DNA of 64,000 nt from Sporichthya polymorpha DSM 43042. GTDB lineage: Bacteria > Actinomycetota > Actinomycetes > Sporichthyales > Sporichthyaceae. Each line of letters opens with the position of its first letter. The first letter of the stretch is position 1. The notes under the pieces were generated by a model. The model was not told where the DNA came from and did not search any database. It saw only the letters and a list, made by a program, of their open reading frames with translations. Position numbers and translations under genes: made by a program. The DNA is taken from NCBI RefSeq assembly GCF_000384115.1, contig NZ_KB913029.1, positions 4,005,057 to 4,069,056 of the forward strand, given 5' to 3'. Shown here piece by piece: positions 40,181 to 50,779 of the stretch.

Positions 40181-41173
40181 ATGGAGGCGCGCGGGCTGAC
40201 ACGGGCGGCGACGATGGGACCCGTCGCGGACCTCGTGCGCCGCAGCGGCGGGCGGCCCGACCCGCTGTTCCGGCACCTCGGCCTCTCGCCGCGGCTCGCG
40301 GAGGAGCCGGAGCGGCTGATCCTGCTGCGCGATCAGCTCCGGCTGATCGAGGCAGCCGCGCGGTCCGTGGGCGACGACGGCTTCGGGGCGCGGCTGTCGG
40401 CCGAGGTCGGGTTCAGCGGCCTCGGCGGCTACGCGCGCCGCATCTCCCGGAGCCGGACCGTCGCGGAGGCCATCGCCCGGATTCACACCACGATCGCCGT
40501 CGACCTGCAGTCCGCCACCGCGACCTGGGTCGAACGGACCGGGCGTCAGATCAAGTGGTGCTACCGCGTGACCGAGCGGGTCGAGCTCGGGCGGCAGCAG
40601 AACGAACTGCTCGCGCTCGGGTACCAGCTGAGCATGCTGCGCGGGTTCGCGGGCGCGCGGTGGAAGCCGGTGCGCATCGACCTCCCTGCAGCCCGGCGGC
40701 CGGTCTGCACGGCGGCGTCGGAGGCGTTCCGCTGCGAGGTCGTGCCCGGCGAGGTCGCGGGGATCGTCTTCGGTGTCCCCGTGCTGTCCCTGGTCAACCC
40801 CGGCCGGACCGCTCCCGACGACGGACCCGTGGAGGACCCGGTGCCCCGGACCGACGACCTCGTCGCCTGCGCGGAGCGACTGCTCGACGCTGCGCTGCTC
40901 GAGGGCCGCCCGACGCTCAAGGACCTCGCCGAGCGGCTGGAGACGACGCCGCGGACGTTGCAGCGCCGGCTGGCCGCAGCCGGGGAGTCGTTCGACTCCC
41001 TGCTGCGGCGCACGCTCCACCGACGGGCGGACGAGCTGCTGGCGGCCGGCCACAGTGTGACCAGCACGGCCGTCGAGCTCGGTTACTCGGACACCGCGCA
41101 CTTCTCCCGCGCGTACCGCAGCTGGACGGGGTACCCGCCCAGCCGAGGGGTCGTCAGAGCGACCGCGCGATGA
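40181..41173 (+). CDS. AraC-family transcriptional regulator
   Basis: The 330-residue protein has the N-terminal AraC-binding type (PF12625-like) effector domain, with L-F-R-H-L-G-L-S-P and L-L-R-D-Q-L-R-L-I-E, and a C-terminal double helix-turn-helix: L-K-D-L-A-E-R-L-E-T-T-P-R-T-L-Q-R-R-L-A-A-A-G-E and T-S-T-A-V-E-L-G-Y-S-D-T-A-H-F-S-R-A-Y-R. Proteins of this type often control aromatic or lipid catabolism in actinobacteria. The gene ends convergently, overlapping the acyl-CoA dehydrogenase stop region by 20 bases. Its ligand is unknown. Confidence 0.9.
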   Translation: MEARGLTRAATMGPVADLVRRSGGRPDPLFRHLGLSPRLAEEPERLILLRDQLRLIEAAARSVGDDGFGARLSAEVGFSGLGGYARRISRSRTVAEAIARIHTTIAVDLQSATATWVERTGRQIKWCYRVTERVELGRQQNELLALGYQLSMLRGFAGARWKPVRIDLPAARRPVCTAASEAFRCEVVPGEVAGIVFGVPVLSLVNPGRTAPDDGPVEDPVPRTDDLVACAERLLDAALLEGRPTLKDLAERLETTPRTLQRRLAAAGESFDSLLRRTLHRRADELLAAGHSVTSTAVELGYSDTAHFSRAYRSWTGYPPSRGVVRATAR

Positions 41174-42293
41174 GCTCCTTCATCAACTCGTTCGCGCCGC
41201 CGTAGATGCGCTGGACGCGACCGTCGGCCGCCATGCGGGTGATGGGGTACTCCCACATGAAGCCGTAGCCGCCGAAGAGCTGCTGGCACTTGTCCACGAC
41301 CTGGCCCTGAGTCTCCGTCACCCACCACTTGGCCATCGAGGCGGTGGAGTTGTCGAGCTCGCCGCGGCAGTGCTTGACGACGCAGTCGTCGACGAACGTC
41401 CGGGCGACCTTGGCGAGCGTCGCGCACTCGGCGAGGACGAAGCGGGTGTTCTGCAGGTCGAACAGCGTGCCGCCGAAGGCCTCGCGATTCTTGGTGTGCT
41501 CGACGGTCTCGGCCAGCGCGGCCTCCATCACCGCGACACCGATGACGGCGAGGATCAGCCGCTCCTGCGGGAGCTGCTGCATCGTCTGGTGAAAGCCGCG
41601 CCCGGCCTGGCCGAGCAGGTTCGTCACCGGCACGCGGACGTTGTCGAAGAACAGCTCGGCGGTGTCGGAGGCGTGCATGCCCATCTTGTCGAGCAGGCGG
41701 CCGACCGAGTAGCCCGGCTGATCCTGAGTCTCGACGACGACCAGCGAGACGCCGGAGACGCCCGGCGCGGCCGGGTCGGTCTTGCAGACGACGATGACGA
41801 GGTCGGCCTGGCCGCCGTTCGTGATGAAGGTCTTGCTGCCGTTGAGAACGTACTCGTCGCCGTCCTGGATCGCGGTGGTGCGCAGCGCCTTGAGGTCCGA
41901 GCCGCAGCCGGGCTCGGTCATCGCGATCGCGGCGACGAGGTCACCGGAGGCCATGCCGGGCAGCCAGCGCTGCTTCTGCTCCTCGGTGCCGTAGGCGTCG
42001 ATGTAGTGCGCGCAGATGCCGGTGTGGACCGAGTTGCCGAAGCCCGTGTCGCCGGTCGACGCCTGGGCCGTGAGGATCGCGAACTCGTGGGCGAGCGTGC
42101 CGCCCCCGCCGCCGTACTCCTCGGAGATGCCCGCGCAGAGCAGCCCGACCGAGCCGGCCTTGCGCCACAGCTCCCGGTCGACGTGCTTGTTGGCCTCGGC
42201 CTTCTCGCGGTGCGGAACCGACTCGGTGAGGAAGAACTTCCTCGCCATGTCCATCAGCGCGAGGGTCTCGTCGTCGGCCCAGGGGTAAGTCAC
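41154..42293 (-). CDS. Acyl-CoA dehydrogenase (isovaleryl/citronellyl-type)
   Basis: The 379-residue flavoenzyme has the full family layout: F-L-T-E-S-V-P-H, T-E-P-G-C-G-S-D-L (FAD contact), F-I-T-N-G-G, and the C-terminal Y-G-G-A-N-E-L-M-K-E. Where most family members have the catalytic glutamate in Y-E-G-T, here it is Y-G-G-A, and a glutamate stands instead in Q-E-R-L-I-L-A, the position used by isovaleryl-CoA dehydrogenase. It therefore probably acts on branched or terpenoid acyl-CoA. I chose GTG at 42293, with GGAGAG six bases before it; the ATG at 42314 has none. A promoter motif shared with the thiolase precedes it. Confidence 0.9.
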   Translation of the reverse strand: MTYPWADDETLALMDMARKFFLTESVPHREKAEANKHVDRELWRKAGSVGLLCAGISEEYGGGGGTLAHEFAILTAQASTGDTGFGNSVHTGICAHYIDAYGTEEQKQRWLPGMASGDLVAAIAMTEPGCGSDLKALRTTAIQDGDEYVLNGSKTFITNGGQADLVIVVCKTDPAAPGVSGVSLVVVETQDQPGYSVGRLLDKMGMHASDTAELFFDNVRVPVTNLLGQAGRGFHQTMQQLPQERLILAVIGVAVMEAALAETVEHTKNREAFGGTLFDLQNTRFVLAECATLAKVARTFVDDCVVKHCRGELDNSTASMAKWWVTETQGQVVDKCQQLFGGYGFMWEYPITRMAADGRVQRIYGGANELMKELIARSL

Positions 42294-42316
42294 GGCGGCT
42301 CTCCAAGCGTCCATGC

Positions 42317-42333
42317 CTAATACGGATTCACTT
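42317..42333 (-). promoter_or_regulatory. Acyl-CoA dehydrogenase promoter motif shared with the thiolase gene
   Basis: On the minus strand AAGTGAATCCGTATTAG lies 23 bases before the GTG at 42293, closely matching AAGTGAATCAATACTAG in front of the thiolase gene. The recurrence suggests control by one regulator or sigma factor. Confidence 0.5.
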
Positions 42334-42376
42334 GGAAGACTAGGCGGTATTCACATATGGCGCAACGTGACCGGCG

Positions 42377-43234
42377 TCAATCCGCCGTGAGCTCCGCCCA
42401 GCGGGCGCGAGCGCCGGGGGCCCAGGCGTCGTGCTTGGCGTCGAAGACCGCTTTGGCGCGGTGGCCGATCCACTTGGTGGGGAGCAGCGAGTCCGGCAGC
42501 TGCGGATCCAGGAACGGGAAGCGGCGCCACTCGTGCACGAGCCGAACCTGCGCGAACAGCGTCTCGTCACCGGGCGCGGGGGACCGGTCGGCGGCCACCA
42601 TCGCGAGGAACTGCTCGTAGTGCTCCCCGACCTGCGCCAGGTCCCACGCGCGGCTGACCAGGGAGCGCTCGGACCCGATCTCGCCGAACGGGCCCACGAA
42701 GGAGAGCGCCGAGCCCTCGAGGCCGAGATCGGAGATGATCCGCCGGACCTCCTCGGCCCGCTCCGGGTGCGGGCTGACCCACATGCCGCCGACGGGGTTG
42801 CCGAGGCCGGCCCACGCGAGCCGCGTCTGCAGCTTGTGCCGGAGCTTGCGCTGCGACTCGGGCACCGAAGCCATCACCACGAGCCAGCGTCCGTCCCAGG
42901 CCCGCTGCCGGTTGCCGACGGAGTAGATGCGCTCCGCGCCCTCGGTCAGCAGCCTCCGCCCCGGGGGCGCGAGCACCCACCGGACCCGCCGGCCGTCGCG
43001 CTCGGAGGAGATCCAGCCGTCCGAGGCGGTCCGCGCGATCGCCTGCCGCGCGGACTTCTCCTCGACGTCCAGCCCGGCCAGGACGTGCAGCAGCGCTGAC
43101 GTCCAGACCGGGCGCTTGCTGGGCAGTACCAGTTCGCCGAGCACGGTCAGCAGCAGCGAGCGGGCGCTGCGCGGACTGACGCTGTGCCGGCGCGAGAGCA
43201 CCGGGGTGGCGGGCATGGCGTTCATCGACGCCAT
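42377..43234 (-). CDS. paaX: PaaX-family transcriptional repressor
   Basis: The 285-residue protein has the PaaX order: an N-terminal winged helix (S-A-R-S-L-L-L-T-V-L-G-E-L-V-L-P, then A-R-Q-A-I-A-R-T-A-S-D-G-W-I), a central domain with W-D-G-R-W-L-V-V-M-A-S-V-P-E and a C-terminal domain with L-P-T-K-W-I-G-H-R-A. PaaX represses phenylacetate genes and is released by phenylacetyl-CoA; related repressors sense benzoyl-CoA. Here it follows the aldehyde dehydrogenase gene by 10 bases and lies beside the box operon, so either the box or the paa operon (18 kb on) may be its target. Confidence 0.88.
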   Translation of the reverse strand: MASMNAMPATPVLSRRHSVSPRSARSLLLTVLGELVLPSKRPVWTSALLHVLAGLDVEEKSARQAIARTASDGWISSERDGRRVRWVLAPPGRRLLTEGAERIYSVGNRQRAWDGRWLVVMASVPESQRKLRHKLQTRLAWAGLGNPVGGMWVSPHPERAEEVRRIISDLGLEGSALSFVGPFGEIGSERSLVSRAWDLAQVGEHYEQFLAMVAADRSPAPGDETLFAQVRLVHEWRRFPFLDPQLPDSLLPTKWIGHRAKAVFDAKHDAWAPGARARWAELTAD

Positions 43235-43244
43235 CCAAGCACTT

Positions 43245-44666
43245 TCACCGCTGGATGGACTTGATCTCCAGGTACTCGTCGAGGCCCGCCTCGCCGTACT
43301 CGCGGCCGAGCCCGGACTTCTTGTAACCGCCGAACGGAGCGAGCGGGTTCCAGGCGCCGCCGTTCACGTCGACCTGGCCGGTGCGCAGCCGCCGCGCGAC
43401 GCGCAGGGCGCGCTCGGAGTCGGCCGACCACACCGCGCCGTGCAGGCCGTAGTCGGTGTCGTTCGCGATCGCCACGGCCTCCTCCTCGTCGCTGTACGGC
43501 ATGATCGACAGGACCGGGCCGAAGATCTCCTCGCGCGCGATCCGCATGCTCGGCTTCACGTCGGCGAAGATCGTCGGCTGGACGTAGTAGCCGCCCTCGG
43601 GGACGTCGGCCGGCACCTCGGGACCGCCGGCGACGAGCCGGGCGCCCTCGGCGACCCCGACCTCGATGTAGGACCGCACGCGCGTCTGCTGCTCCGCCGA
43701 CGCCAGCGGGCCGAGGCGCGTCGTCTCCTCCAGTGGGTGACCCAGCGTCAGCTTCGCGAGGGCGCGCTGGGCGATCTCGACGGCCTCGTCGTGCCGGGAG
43801 GCCGGGACCAGCATGCGCGTCCACGCGGCGCACGTCTGACCCGAGTTCAGCATCGCGTTGTTGACGCCGGCGGTGACGGCCTTCTCCAGGTCCGCGTCGT
43901 CGAGGATGACGTTCGCCGACTTGCCGCCGAGCTCGAGCGCGACCCGGTTGATGTGCCGCCCCGCGGCCTGGGCCACCGACGATCCCGCGGCGGTCGAGCC
44001 GGTGAAGGACACGACGTCGACGTCCGCGTGGGACGCGAGCGCCTTGCCGACCTCGTCGCCGCCGGAGACGAGGTTGAACACGCCCGCGGGTAGCCCGGCC
44101 GTCTGGCACGCCTCGGCGAAGGCGAACACGGGGGAGGGGGCCTCGTCCGAGGGCTTGAGGACGATCGTGCAGCCGGCCGCGAGCGCCGGGCCGACCTTCG
44201 CGATCACCTGGTTCAGCGGGTAGTTCCACGGCGTGATCGCGCCGACCACACCGGCCGGCTCCTTCACCACCAGGGAGTTGTTGACCTCCTTGGTGAACTC
44301 GTACGTGCCGAGCAGGTCCGCGTAGCTGCGCAGGACCGTCAGCGGCCCGCCGATCTGCACGCGGCGCGCGAGCTTGCGGGGCATCCCGACCTCGACGGCG
44401 GTGATCTCGGCGAGCTCGTCGGCGCGGGCCTCCAGGGCGTCCGCGATGGCCGTGAGAAGCGCGGCGCGCTCGGCCGGCGTCGTCTGCGACCAGCTCTCGA
44501 AGGCCCGGCGGGCGGCGCTGACGGCCGCGTCGATGTCGGCGGGGCTGCCCGCGGGAACCGTGGCCACGACGGAGCCGTCGGCCGCGCTGTGGACCGGCGT
44601 CGGCGGAGCGGCGACGGTCGGGGCTACCCAGGCGCCGTCGAGGTAGAGGTTCTCGTAGGTCCGCAC
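43245..44666 (-). CDS. NAD(P)-dependent aldehyde dehydrogenase
   Basis: The 473-residue enzyme has the complete family signature: I-T-P-W-N-Y-P (coenzyme fold), F-T-G-S-T-A-A-G, the catalytic glutamate in L-E-L-G-G-K-S, the cysteine in N-S-G-Q-T-C-A-A, and E-E-I-F-G-P-V near the C-terminus. Divergence from boxC across a 121-base gap with an inverted repeat suggests it belongs to the aromatic pathway, either as a benzaldehyde dehydrogenase feeding benzoate or in the role of BoxD (3,4-dehydroadipyl-CoA semialdehyde dehydrogenase); BoxD proteins I know of are longer, so the first is equally possible. Confidence 0.88.
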   Translation of the reverse strand: MRTYENLYLDGAWVAPTVAAPPTPVHSAADGSVVATVPAGSPADIDAAVSAARRAFESWSQTTPAERAALLTAIADALEARADELAEITAVEVGMPRKLARRVQIGGPLTVLRSYADLLGTYEFTKEVNNSLVVKEPAGVVGAITPWNYPLNQVIAKVGPALAAGCTIVLKPSDEAPSPVFAFAEACQTAGLPAGVFNLVSGGDEVGKALASHADVDVVSFTGSTAAGSSVAQAAGRHINRVALELGGKSANVILDDADLEKAVTAGVNNAMLNSGQTCAAWTRMLVPASRHDEAVEIAQRALAKLTLGHPLEETTRLGPLASAEQQTRVRSYIEVGVAEGARLVAGGPEVPADVPEGGYYVQPTIFADVKPSMRIAREEIFGPVLSIMPYSDEEEAVAIANDTDYGLHGAVWSADSERALRVARRLRTGQVDVNGGAWNPLAPFGGYKKSGLGREYGEAGLDEYLEIKSIQR

Positions 44667-44720
44667 GGTGCCTCCTGAGGGCTTCGGGTGTGGCCGGTTC
44701 TGGCTCGATACTCTACAACT

Positions 44721-44753
44721 TATTGACGGCGCGCCGGATCTATGTCAACAATA
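44721..44753 (+). promoter_or_regulatory. box operon promoter/operator candidate
   Basis: TATTGAC (44721-44727) and GTCAACAATA (44744-44753) form an inverted repeat. TTGACG within the first arm, 17 bases, then AACAAT fits a -35/-10 pair for the rightward box operon, so a repressor at the repeat would block it. It lies in the gap between the divergent aldehyde dehydrogenase and boxC. Confidence 0.5.
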
Positions 44754-44787
44754 GGACGACGCCCGTCCTCTGCCCTAGGACATTGCC

Positions 44788-46476
44788 ATGTCGAACGCGG
44801 ATACACAGCCCCCGGTCGTCTCCTTCGACGCCAGCCCGGACTCGTACCGGCACCTCGCGCTGAAGTTCGACGGGCCGATCGCGACCCTCGAGCTGCGCAC
44901 GGCGGAGGACGGCGGCCTCGTCCCCGGCTACGACCTCAAGCTGAACTCCTACGACCTCGGTGTCGACATCGAGCTGCACGACGCGATCCAGCGGCTGCGG
45001 TTCGAGCACCCCGAGGTGCGGTCGGTCGTGATCACCGGAGGGCTCGACAAGGTCTTCTGTGCGGGAGCGAACATCCGGATGCTGGCGCAGTCGTCCCACC
45101 CGTGGAAGGTGAACTTCTGCAAGTTCACCAACGAGACGCGCAACGGCATCGAGGACGCCACCGAGAACTCGGGCCAGACCTACCTCGCCGCCGTCAACGG
45201 CACCGCGGCCGGCGGTGGGTACGAGCTCGCGCTGGCCTGTGACGAGATCCTGCTGATCGACGACGGCTCGTCGGCCGTCTCGTTGCCCGAGGTGCCGCTG
45301 CTCGCGGTGCTGCCGGGAACCGGTGGCCTCACGCGCGTCGTCGACAAGCGCAAGGTCCGCAAGGACCGCGCCGACGTCTTCGCCACCCGCGCCGAGGGGA
45401 TGCGCGGCCAGACCGCCGTCGACTGGAAACTCGTCGACGCCTCGATCCCGCGGAGCAAGTTCGCCGACGTCGTCCGCGAGCGCGCCCTGGCCCGCGCCGA
45501 GTCCTCGCACCGTCCGGCCGACGCCCGCGGCATCACCCTGACGCCGCTGTCGCGCGAGGTCACCGCCGACGCGCTCGAGTATCCCCACGTCTCGGCGAAG
45601 ATCGACCGCGCCAACGGCTGGGTCGAGATCACGGTCCGCGGTCCGGTGGACGAGCCGCCCGCCGACGTCGCCGGCATCCACGCCCAGGGCGCCGACTACT
45701 ACCCGCTGGCCGTGACCCGTGAGCTCGACGACGCGATCCTGCGGCTGCGCACCAACGAGCTCGAGGCGGGCACCTGGGTGTTCCGCACGGCCGGCGACGC
45801 CGCGAAGCTGCTGGCGTACTCGGAGCAGATCGCCGCCCACCTCGACGACTGGTTCGTCAACGAGGTCCGGCATTTCTACAAGCGGGTGCTCAAACGCCTC
45901 GACGTGACGAGCCGTTCGCTGATCGCCCTCGTCGAGCCGGGGTCGTGCTTCGTCGGCCCGTTCCTCGAGATCCTGCTCGCGTGCGACCGCCAGTACATGC
46001 TCGACGGCGTCTTCAACGACGCTGACGATGCGGACTCCCAGGTCGCTCCGACGCTGGTCGTGACCGAGGTCAACTTCGGCGCGTTCCCGATGGGGAACGG
46101 CCTGAGCCGGCTGCACTCCCGCTTCTGGGGCGACGAGGAGGGCCTGGCGGCGGTCCGCGGACGGATCGGTGAGCCGATCGACGCCACCGAGGCCGAGGAG
46201 ATCGGCCTCATCACCTACGCCCTCGACGACATCGACTGGGAGGACGACGTCCGGATCGCGCTCGAAGAGCGCGCGTCGATGAGTCCGGACGCCCTGACCG
46301 GCATGGAGGCGAATCACCGCTTCGTCGGTCCCGAGACGATCGAGAGCAAGATCTTCGCCCGTCTGACGGCGTGGCAGAACTGGATCTTCATCCGTCCGAA
46401 CGCGGTCGGCGAAGAGGGCGCGTTGCGCAAGTACGGCACCGGCCAGAAGGCAGTATTCGACCGGCGGCGAGTCTGA
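44788..46476 (+). CDS. boxC: Benzoyl-CoA-dihydrodiol lyase (BoxC)
   Basis: The 562-residue protein is a double-domain member of the enoyl-CoA hydratase superfamily. The first half holds the oxyanion-hole strands V-F-C-A-G-A-N-I and A-V-N-G-T-A-A-G-G-G-Y-E-L-A-L-A-C-D; the second half has V-E-P-G-S-C-F-V-G-P-F-L-E-I-L-L-A-C-D. Length and layout match BoxC, which opens the 2,3-epoxide/dihydrodiol of benzoyl-CoA to 3,4-dehydroadipyl-CoA semialdehyde and formate. It starts the rightward box operon and is followed by boxB after 19 bases. Acts in the cytoplasm. Confidence 0.93.
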   Translation: MSNADTQPPVVSFDASPDSYRHLALKFDGPIATLELRTAEDGGLVPGYDLKLNSYDLGVDIELHDAIQRLRFEHPEVRSVVITGGLDKVFCAGANIRMLAQSSHPWKVNFCKFTNETRNGIEDATENSGQTYLAAVNGTAAGGGYELALACDEILLIDDGSSAVSLPEVPLLAVLPGTGGLTRVVDKRKVRKDRADVFATRAEGMRGQTAVDWKLVDASIPRSKFADVVRERALARAESSHRPADARGITLTPLSREVTADALEYPHVSAKIDRANGWVEITVRGPVDEPPADVAGIHAQGADYYPLAVTRELDDAILRLRTNELEAGTWVFRTAGDAAKLLAYSEQIAAHLDDWFVNEVRHFYKRVLKRLDVTSRSLIALVEPGSCFVGPFLEILLACDRQYMLDGVFNDADDADSQVAPTLVVTEVNFGAFPMGNGLSRLHSRFWGDEEGLAAVRGRIGEPIDATEAEEIGLITYALDDIDWEDDVRIALEERASMSPDALTGMEANHRFVGPETIESKIFARLTAWQNWIFIRPNAVGEEGALRKYGTGQKAVFDRRRV

Positions 46477-46495
46477 GAGAGATGGGGTCTGACGC

Positions 46496-47911
<1,416 letters not shown>

Positions 47912-47920
47912 TTCTGCGGG

Positions 47921-49540
47921 ATGACGGGAGTCGGCATGGTTGCTGCGGAGAACTTCAACGCCGGCGTCTACCTGTTGGACCGTCAGGTCGAGGCGGGTCG
48001 GGGGGACCACCTCGCGGTGACGGGTCCCGCGGGGGACGTCACGTACGCCGAGCTCGCGACGCTGGTGCAGGCCGCTGCGGCCGGGCTCGCCGAGCTCGGT
48101 CTGCGGCCCGAGGAACGGATCGTGCTGTTCAGCGCGGACCGCGTCGAGCTGCTCGCGATGTTCCTCGCCGGGCTGCGGATGGGGGCCGTCCCCGTCCCGG
48201 TCTCGACGATGTACCTCGACACCGAGCTCGCCGAACTGCTCCACGACTCCCGCGCCCGGCTGCTGTTCACCTCGCCCGAGTTCGTCGACACCGCCCGGTC
48301 GGCGCTGGCGAAGGTGCCCTCGGTCTGGACGCTGATCGTCACCGACGACGTCCCCCCGGTGGCAAACCCCGACGAAAGGGTGACACCCCCTGGTGGGTGG
48401 TGCCCGCAGGTGACGTGGAGCGAGCTGGTCGGGGTCGGGCAGGGCCAGGACTCGCCGGTCTACGACACCTGGACCGAGTCGCCGGCCTTCTGGCTCTACA
48501 CGTCCGGGACGACGGGCATCCCGAAGGCCGCGATGCACCGGCACGGCAGCGTCCGGTACGTCGCCGAGCACTACGGGCAGCAGGTCCTCGGCATCACCCC
48601 GGAGGACCGCTGCTTCTCCGTCGCGAAGCTGTTCTTCGCCTACGGGCTCGGGAACTCCGCCCTGTTCCCGCTCTCGGTCGGCGCGACGGCGGTGCTCGAC
48701 CCGGTGCGCCCGACGCCGCAGTCCGTGGCGACGCGGATCGCCGAGCACCGGCCGACGCTGTTCTACGGCGTCCCCACCTTCTACGCCGCGGTGCTGGCCG
48801 CTGACCTGCCGGCGGACACGTTCGCGGGGGTCCGTCTCGCGACGAGTGCCGGCGAGGCCCTGCCGGCCGAGCTGTACCACCGGTTCACCTCGCGGTTCGG
48901 CGTCGACATTCTCGACGGCATCGGCTCCACCGAGGCGTTGCACATCTTCCTGTCGAACTACCCGGGCCAGGTCCGGCCGGGGACGACGGGCCGCGCCGTC
49001 CCCGGTTACGACCTGCGCCTGGTCGACGACGAGGGCAACGTCGTACCCCCGGGGACGCCGGGCAACCTGCAGATCCGCGGCGGGTCGCTGACCACCGGCT
49101 ACTGGTGCCGCACGGAGACCACGCGCAACGCGTTCGTCGGCGAGTGGATGCGGACGGGCGACACCTACGTCCAGGACGAGGAGGGCAACTACGTCTGCCT
49201 CGGCCGGTCCAACGACATGATCAAGGCGGGCGGGATCTGGGTCTCGCCGGCGGAGGTGGAGGCCTGCCTGCTTCAGCACCCGTCGGTGGCGCAGGCCGCC
49301 GTCGTCGCGGTGCCGGACGAGGCCGGGCTGGACAAACCCGTCGCGTGCGTCGTGGCTGCCCCCGGGCACACGATCGACCCCGACGCGCTGATCGAGGCCT
49401 GCCGCGCCGAGCTCGCGGCGTTCAAGCGGCCGCGCGCGATTCTGGAATTCGCGACCCTGCCGACGACCGCAACCGGCAAACTGCGACGCTTCGCAGTGCG
49501 CGACGAGGCGCTGATCCGGCTCAAGCCCCCAGCTTCGTGA
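47921..49540 (+). CDS. Benzoate-CoA ligase family protein
   Basis: The 539-residue adenylate-forming enzyme has the AMP-binding motif Y-T-S-G-T-T-G-I-P-K-A at about residues 190-200, A-T-S-A-G-E-A-L-P, D-G-I-G-S-T-E, and the C-terminal lysine motif P-T-T-A-T-G-K-L-R-R. The phrase F-N-A-G-V-Y-L-L-D-R near the N-terminus and A-K-L-F-F-A-Y-G-L-G-N are typical of benzoate-CoA ligases (BclA/BadA). It activates benzoate for BoxB. A short stretch at about residues 150-160 is encoded by sequence matching the palindromic repeat. It starts nine bases after boxB. Confidence 0.92.
   Translation: MTGVGMVAAENFNAGVYLLDRQVEAGRGDHLAVTGPAGDVTYAELATLVQAAAAGLAELGLRPEERIVLFSADRVELLAMFLAGLRMGAVPVPVSTMYLDTELAELLHDSRARLLFTSPEFVDTARSALAKVPSVWTLIVTDDVPPVANPDERVTPPGGWCPQVTWSELVGVGQGQDSPVYDTWTESPAFWLYTSGTTGIPKAAMHRHGSVRYVAEHYGQQVLGITPEDRCFSVAKLFFAYGLGNSALFPLSVGATAVLDPVRPTPQSVATRIAEHRPTLFYGVPTFYAAVLAADLPADTFAGVRLATSAGEALPAELYHRFTSRFGVDILDGIGSTEALHIFLSNYPGQVRPGTTGRAVPGYDLRLVDDEGNVVPPGTPGNLQIRGGSLTTGYWCRTETTRNAFVGEWMRTGDTYVQDEEGNYVCLGRSNDMIKAGGIWVSPAEVEACLLQHPSVAQAAVVAVPDEAGLDKPVACVVAAPGHTIDPDALIEACRAELAAFKRPRAILEFATLPTTATGKLRRFAVRDEALIRLKPPAS
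48375..48389. repeat. 15-bp fragment of the palindromic repeat inside the ligase gene
   Basis: AAAGGGTGACACCCC, identical to the outer arm of the 44-bp palindrome at 39926 and 55853, lies in the reading frame of the ligase (residues about 153-157, R-V-T-P). The following CTGGTGGGTGGTGCCC is a poor version of the returning arm. It may be a decayed repeat copy within a coding region or a coincidence. Confidence 0.5.
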
Positions 49541-49553
49541 GAGGAACCCTGCC

Positions 49554-49895
<342 letters not shown>

Positions 49896-49904
49896 GAAGG
49901 TCGC

Positions 49905-50777
49905 ATGCTCGACGGACGCCTGCTGATCGACGCCCATGTCCACGCCCCGAAGCTGAGCACGCTCCGGCCGGCGTGGGTCGAGTGGGCGGAGGAGTTCGGC
50001 GCGAGAAACCCGTGGCCCGCGCTCTTCGACGACGACGGCGCGCCCGTCCCGGAACTGATGGATGCTCACTTCGCCGAGCAGGGCGTCGACGCGCTGCTGC
50101 TCTTCGCGGAGTACAGCCCGAAGGCGACCGGCATCCAGCCGATCGAGGACTACCTGCCGCTGGTCAAGTACAACCCGACGCGCTTCCGGTTGATGGCCAA
50201 CGTCAATCCGCACCTGCACCACCCGCTCGGGGACGAGGTCGCCCGGCAGGTGGACCTCGGCGCCGTCGGGCTCAAGCTACACCCGGTGCACGCCGGCTTC
50301 GCGGTCAACGACCCGATGCTCTACCCGGCGTACCAGGCGTGCCGGGAGGCGAACATCCCGATCACGATCCACTGCGGGACCTCGACGTTCCCCGGCAGCT
50401 CCAGCAAGTACGCGGACCCCACGCTGCTCGACGACGTCCTGCGCGACTTCCCCGACCTGAACTTCGTGCTCGCCCACGGCGGGCGCGGCTGGTGGTACGA
50501 CGCGGCGGCGTTCCTGGCGCTGAGCCGGGACAACGTCTGGATCGAGCTGTCCGGGCTGCCGCCGTCAAAGCTGGGGGAGTACTACGCCAAGTACGACCTC
50601 GCGCGCCTGGCGCGCAAGTTCATTTTCGGCACCGACTGGCCGGGGATGCCCGGCGTCGCCCGCAACGCGCGCGCGGTCGCGGCGCTGGGGTGGGACGAGG
50701 AGACGATTCGCAACGTGTGGGCCGGCAACGCGCAACGGGTCTTCCCGGCGCTCGCCGACCTCTCCGGAGGGGAATGA
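49905..50777 (+). CDS. Amidohydrolase 2 family metal-dependent hydrolase
   Basis: The 290-residue protein has the amidohydrolase TIM-barrel metal ligands: L-I-D-A-H-V-H near the start, I-T-I-H-C-G, L-A-H-G-G-R-G and F-G-T-D-W-P near the end, the H-x-H, H, H, D order of the family. Members act as decarboxylases, lactonases or hydrolases; neighbouring box genes suggest a step in aromatic acid degradation, perhaps hydrolysis or decarboxylation of a ring-derived acid, but the substrate is not deducible. It starts at ATG 49905 with AGGAAGG upstream and is followed by the gamma-carbonic anhydrase gene after two bases. Confidence 0.87.
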   Translation: MLDGRLLIDAHVHAPKLSTLRPAWVEWAEEFGARNPWPALFDDDGAPVPELMDAHFAEQGVDALLLFAEYSPKATGIQPIEDYLPLVKYNPTRFRLMANVNPHLHHPLGDEVARQVDLGAVGLKLHPVHAGFAVNDPMLYPAYQACREANIPITIHCGTSTFPGSSSKYADPTLLDDVLRDFPDLNFVLAHGGRGWWYDAAAFLALSRDNVWIELSGLPPSKLGEYYAKYDLARLARKFIFGTDWPGMPGVARNARAVAALGWDEETIRNVWAGNAQRVFPALADLSGGE

Positions 50778-50779
50778 GC

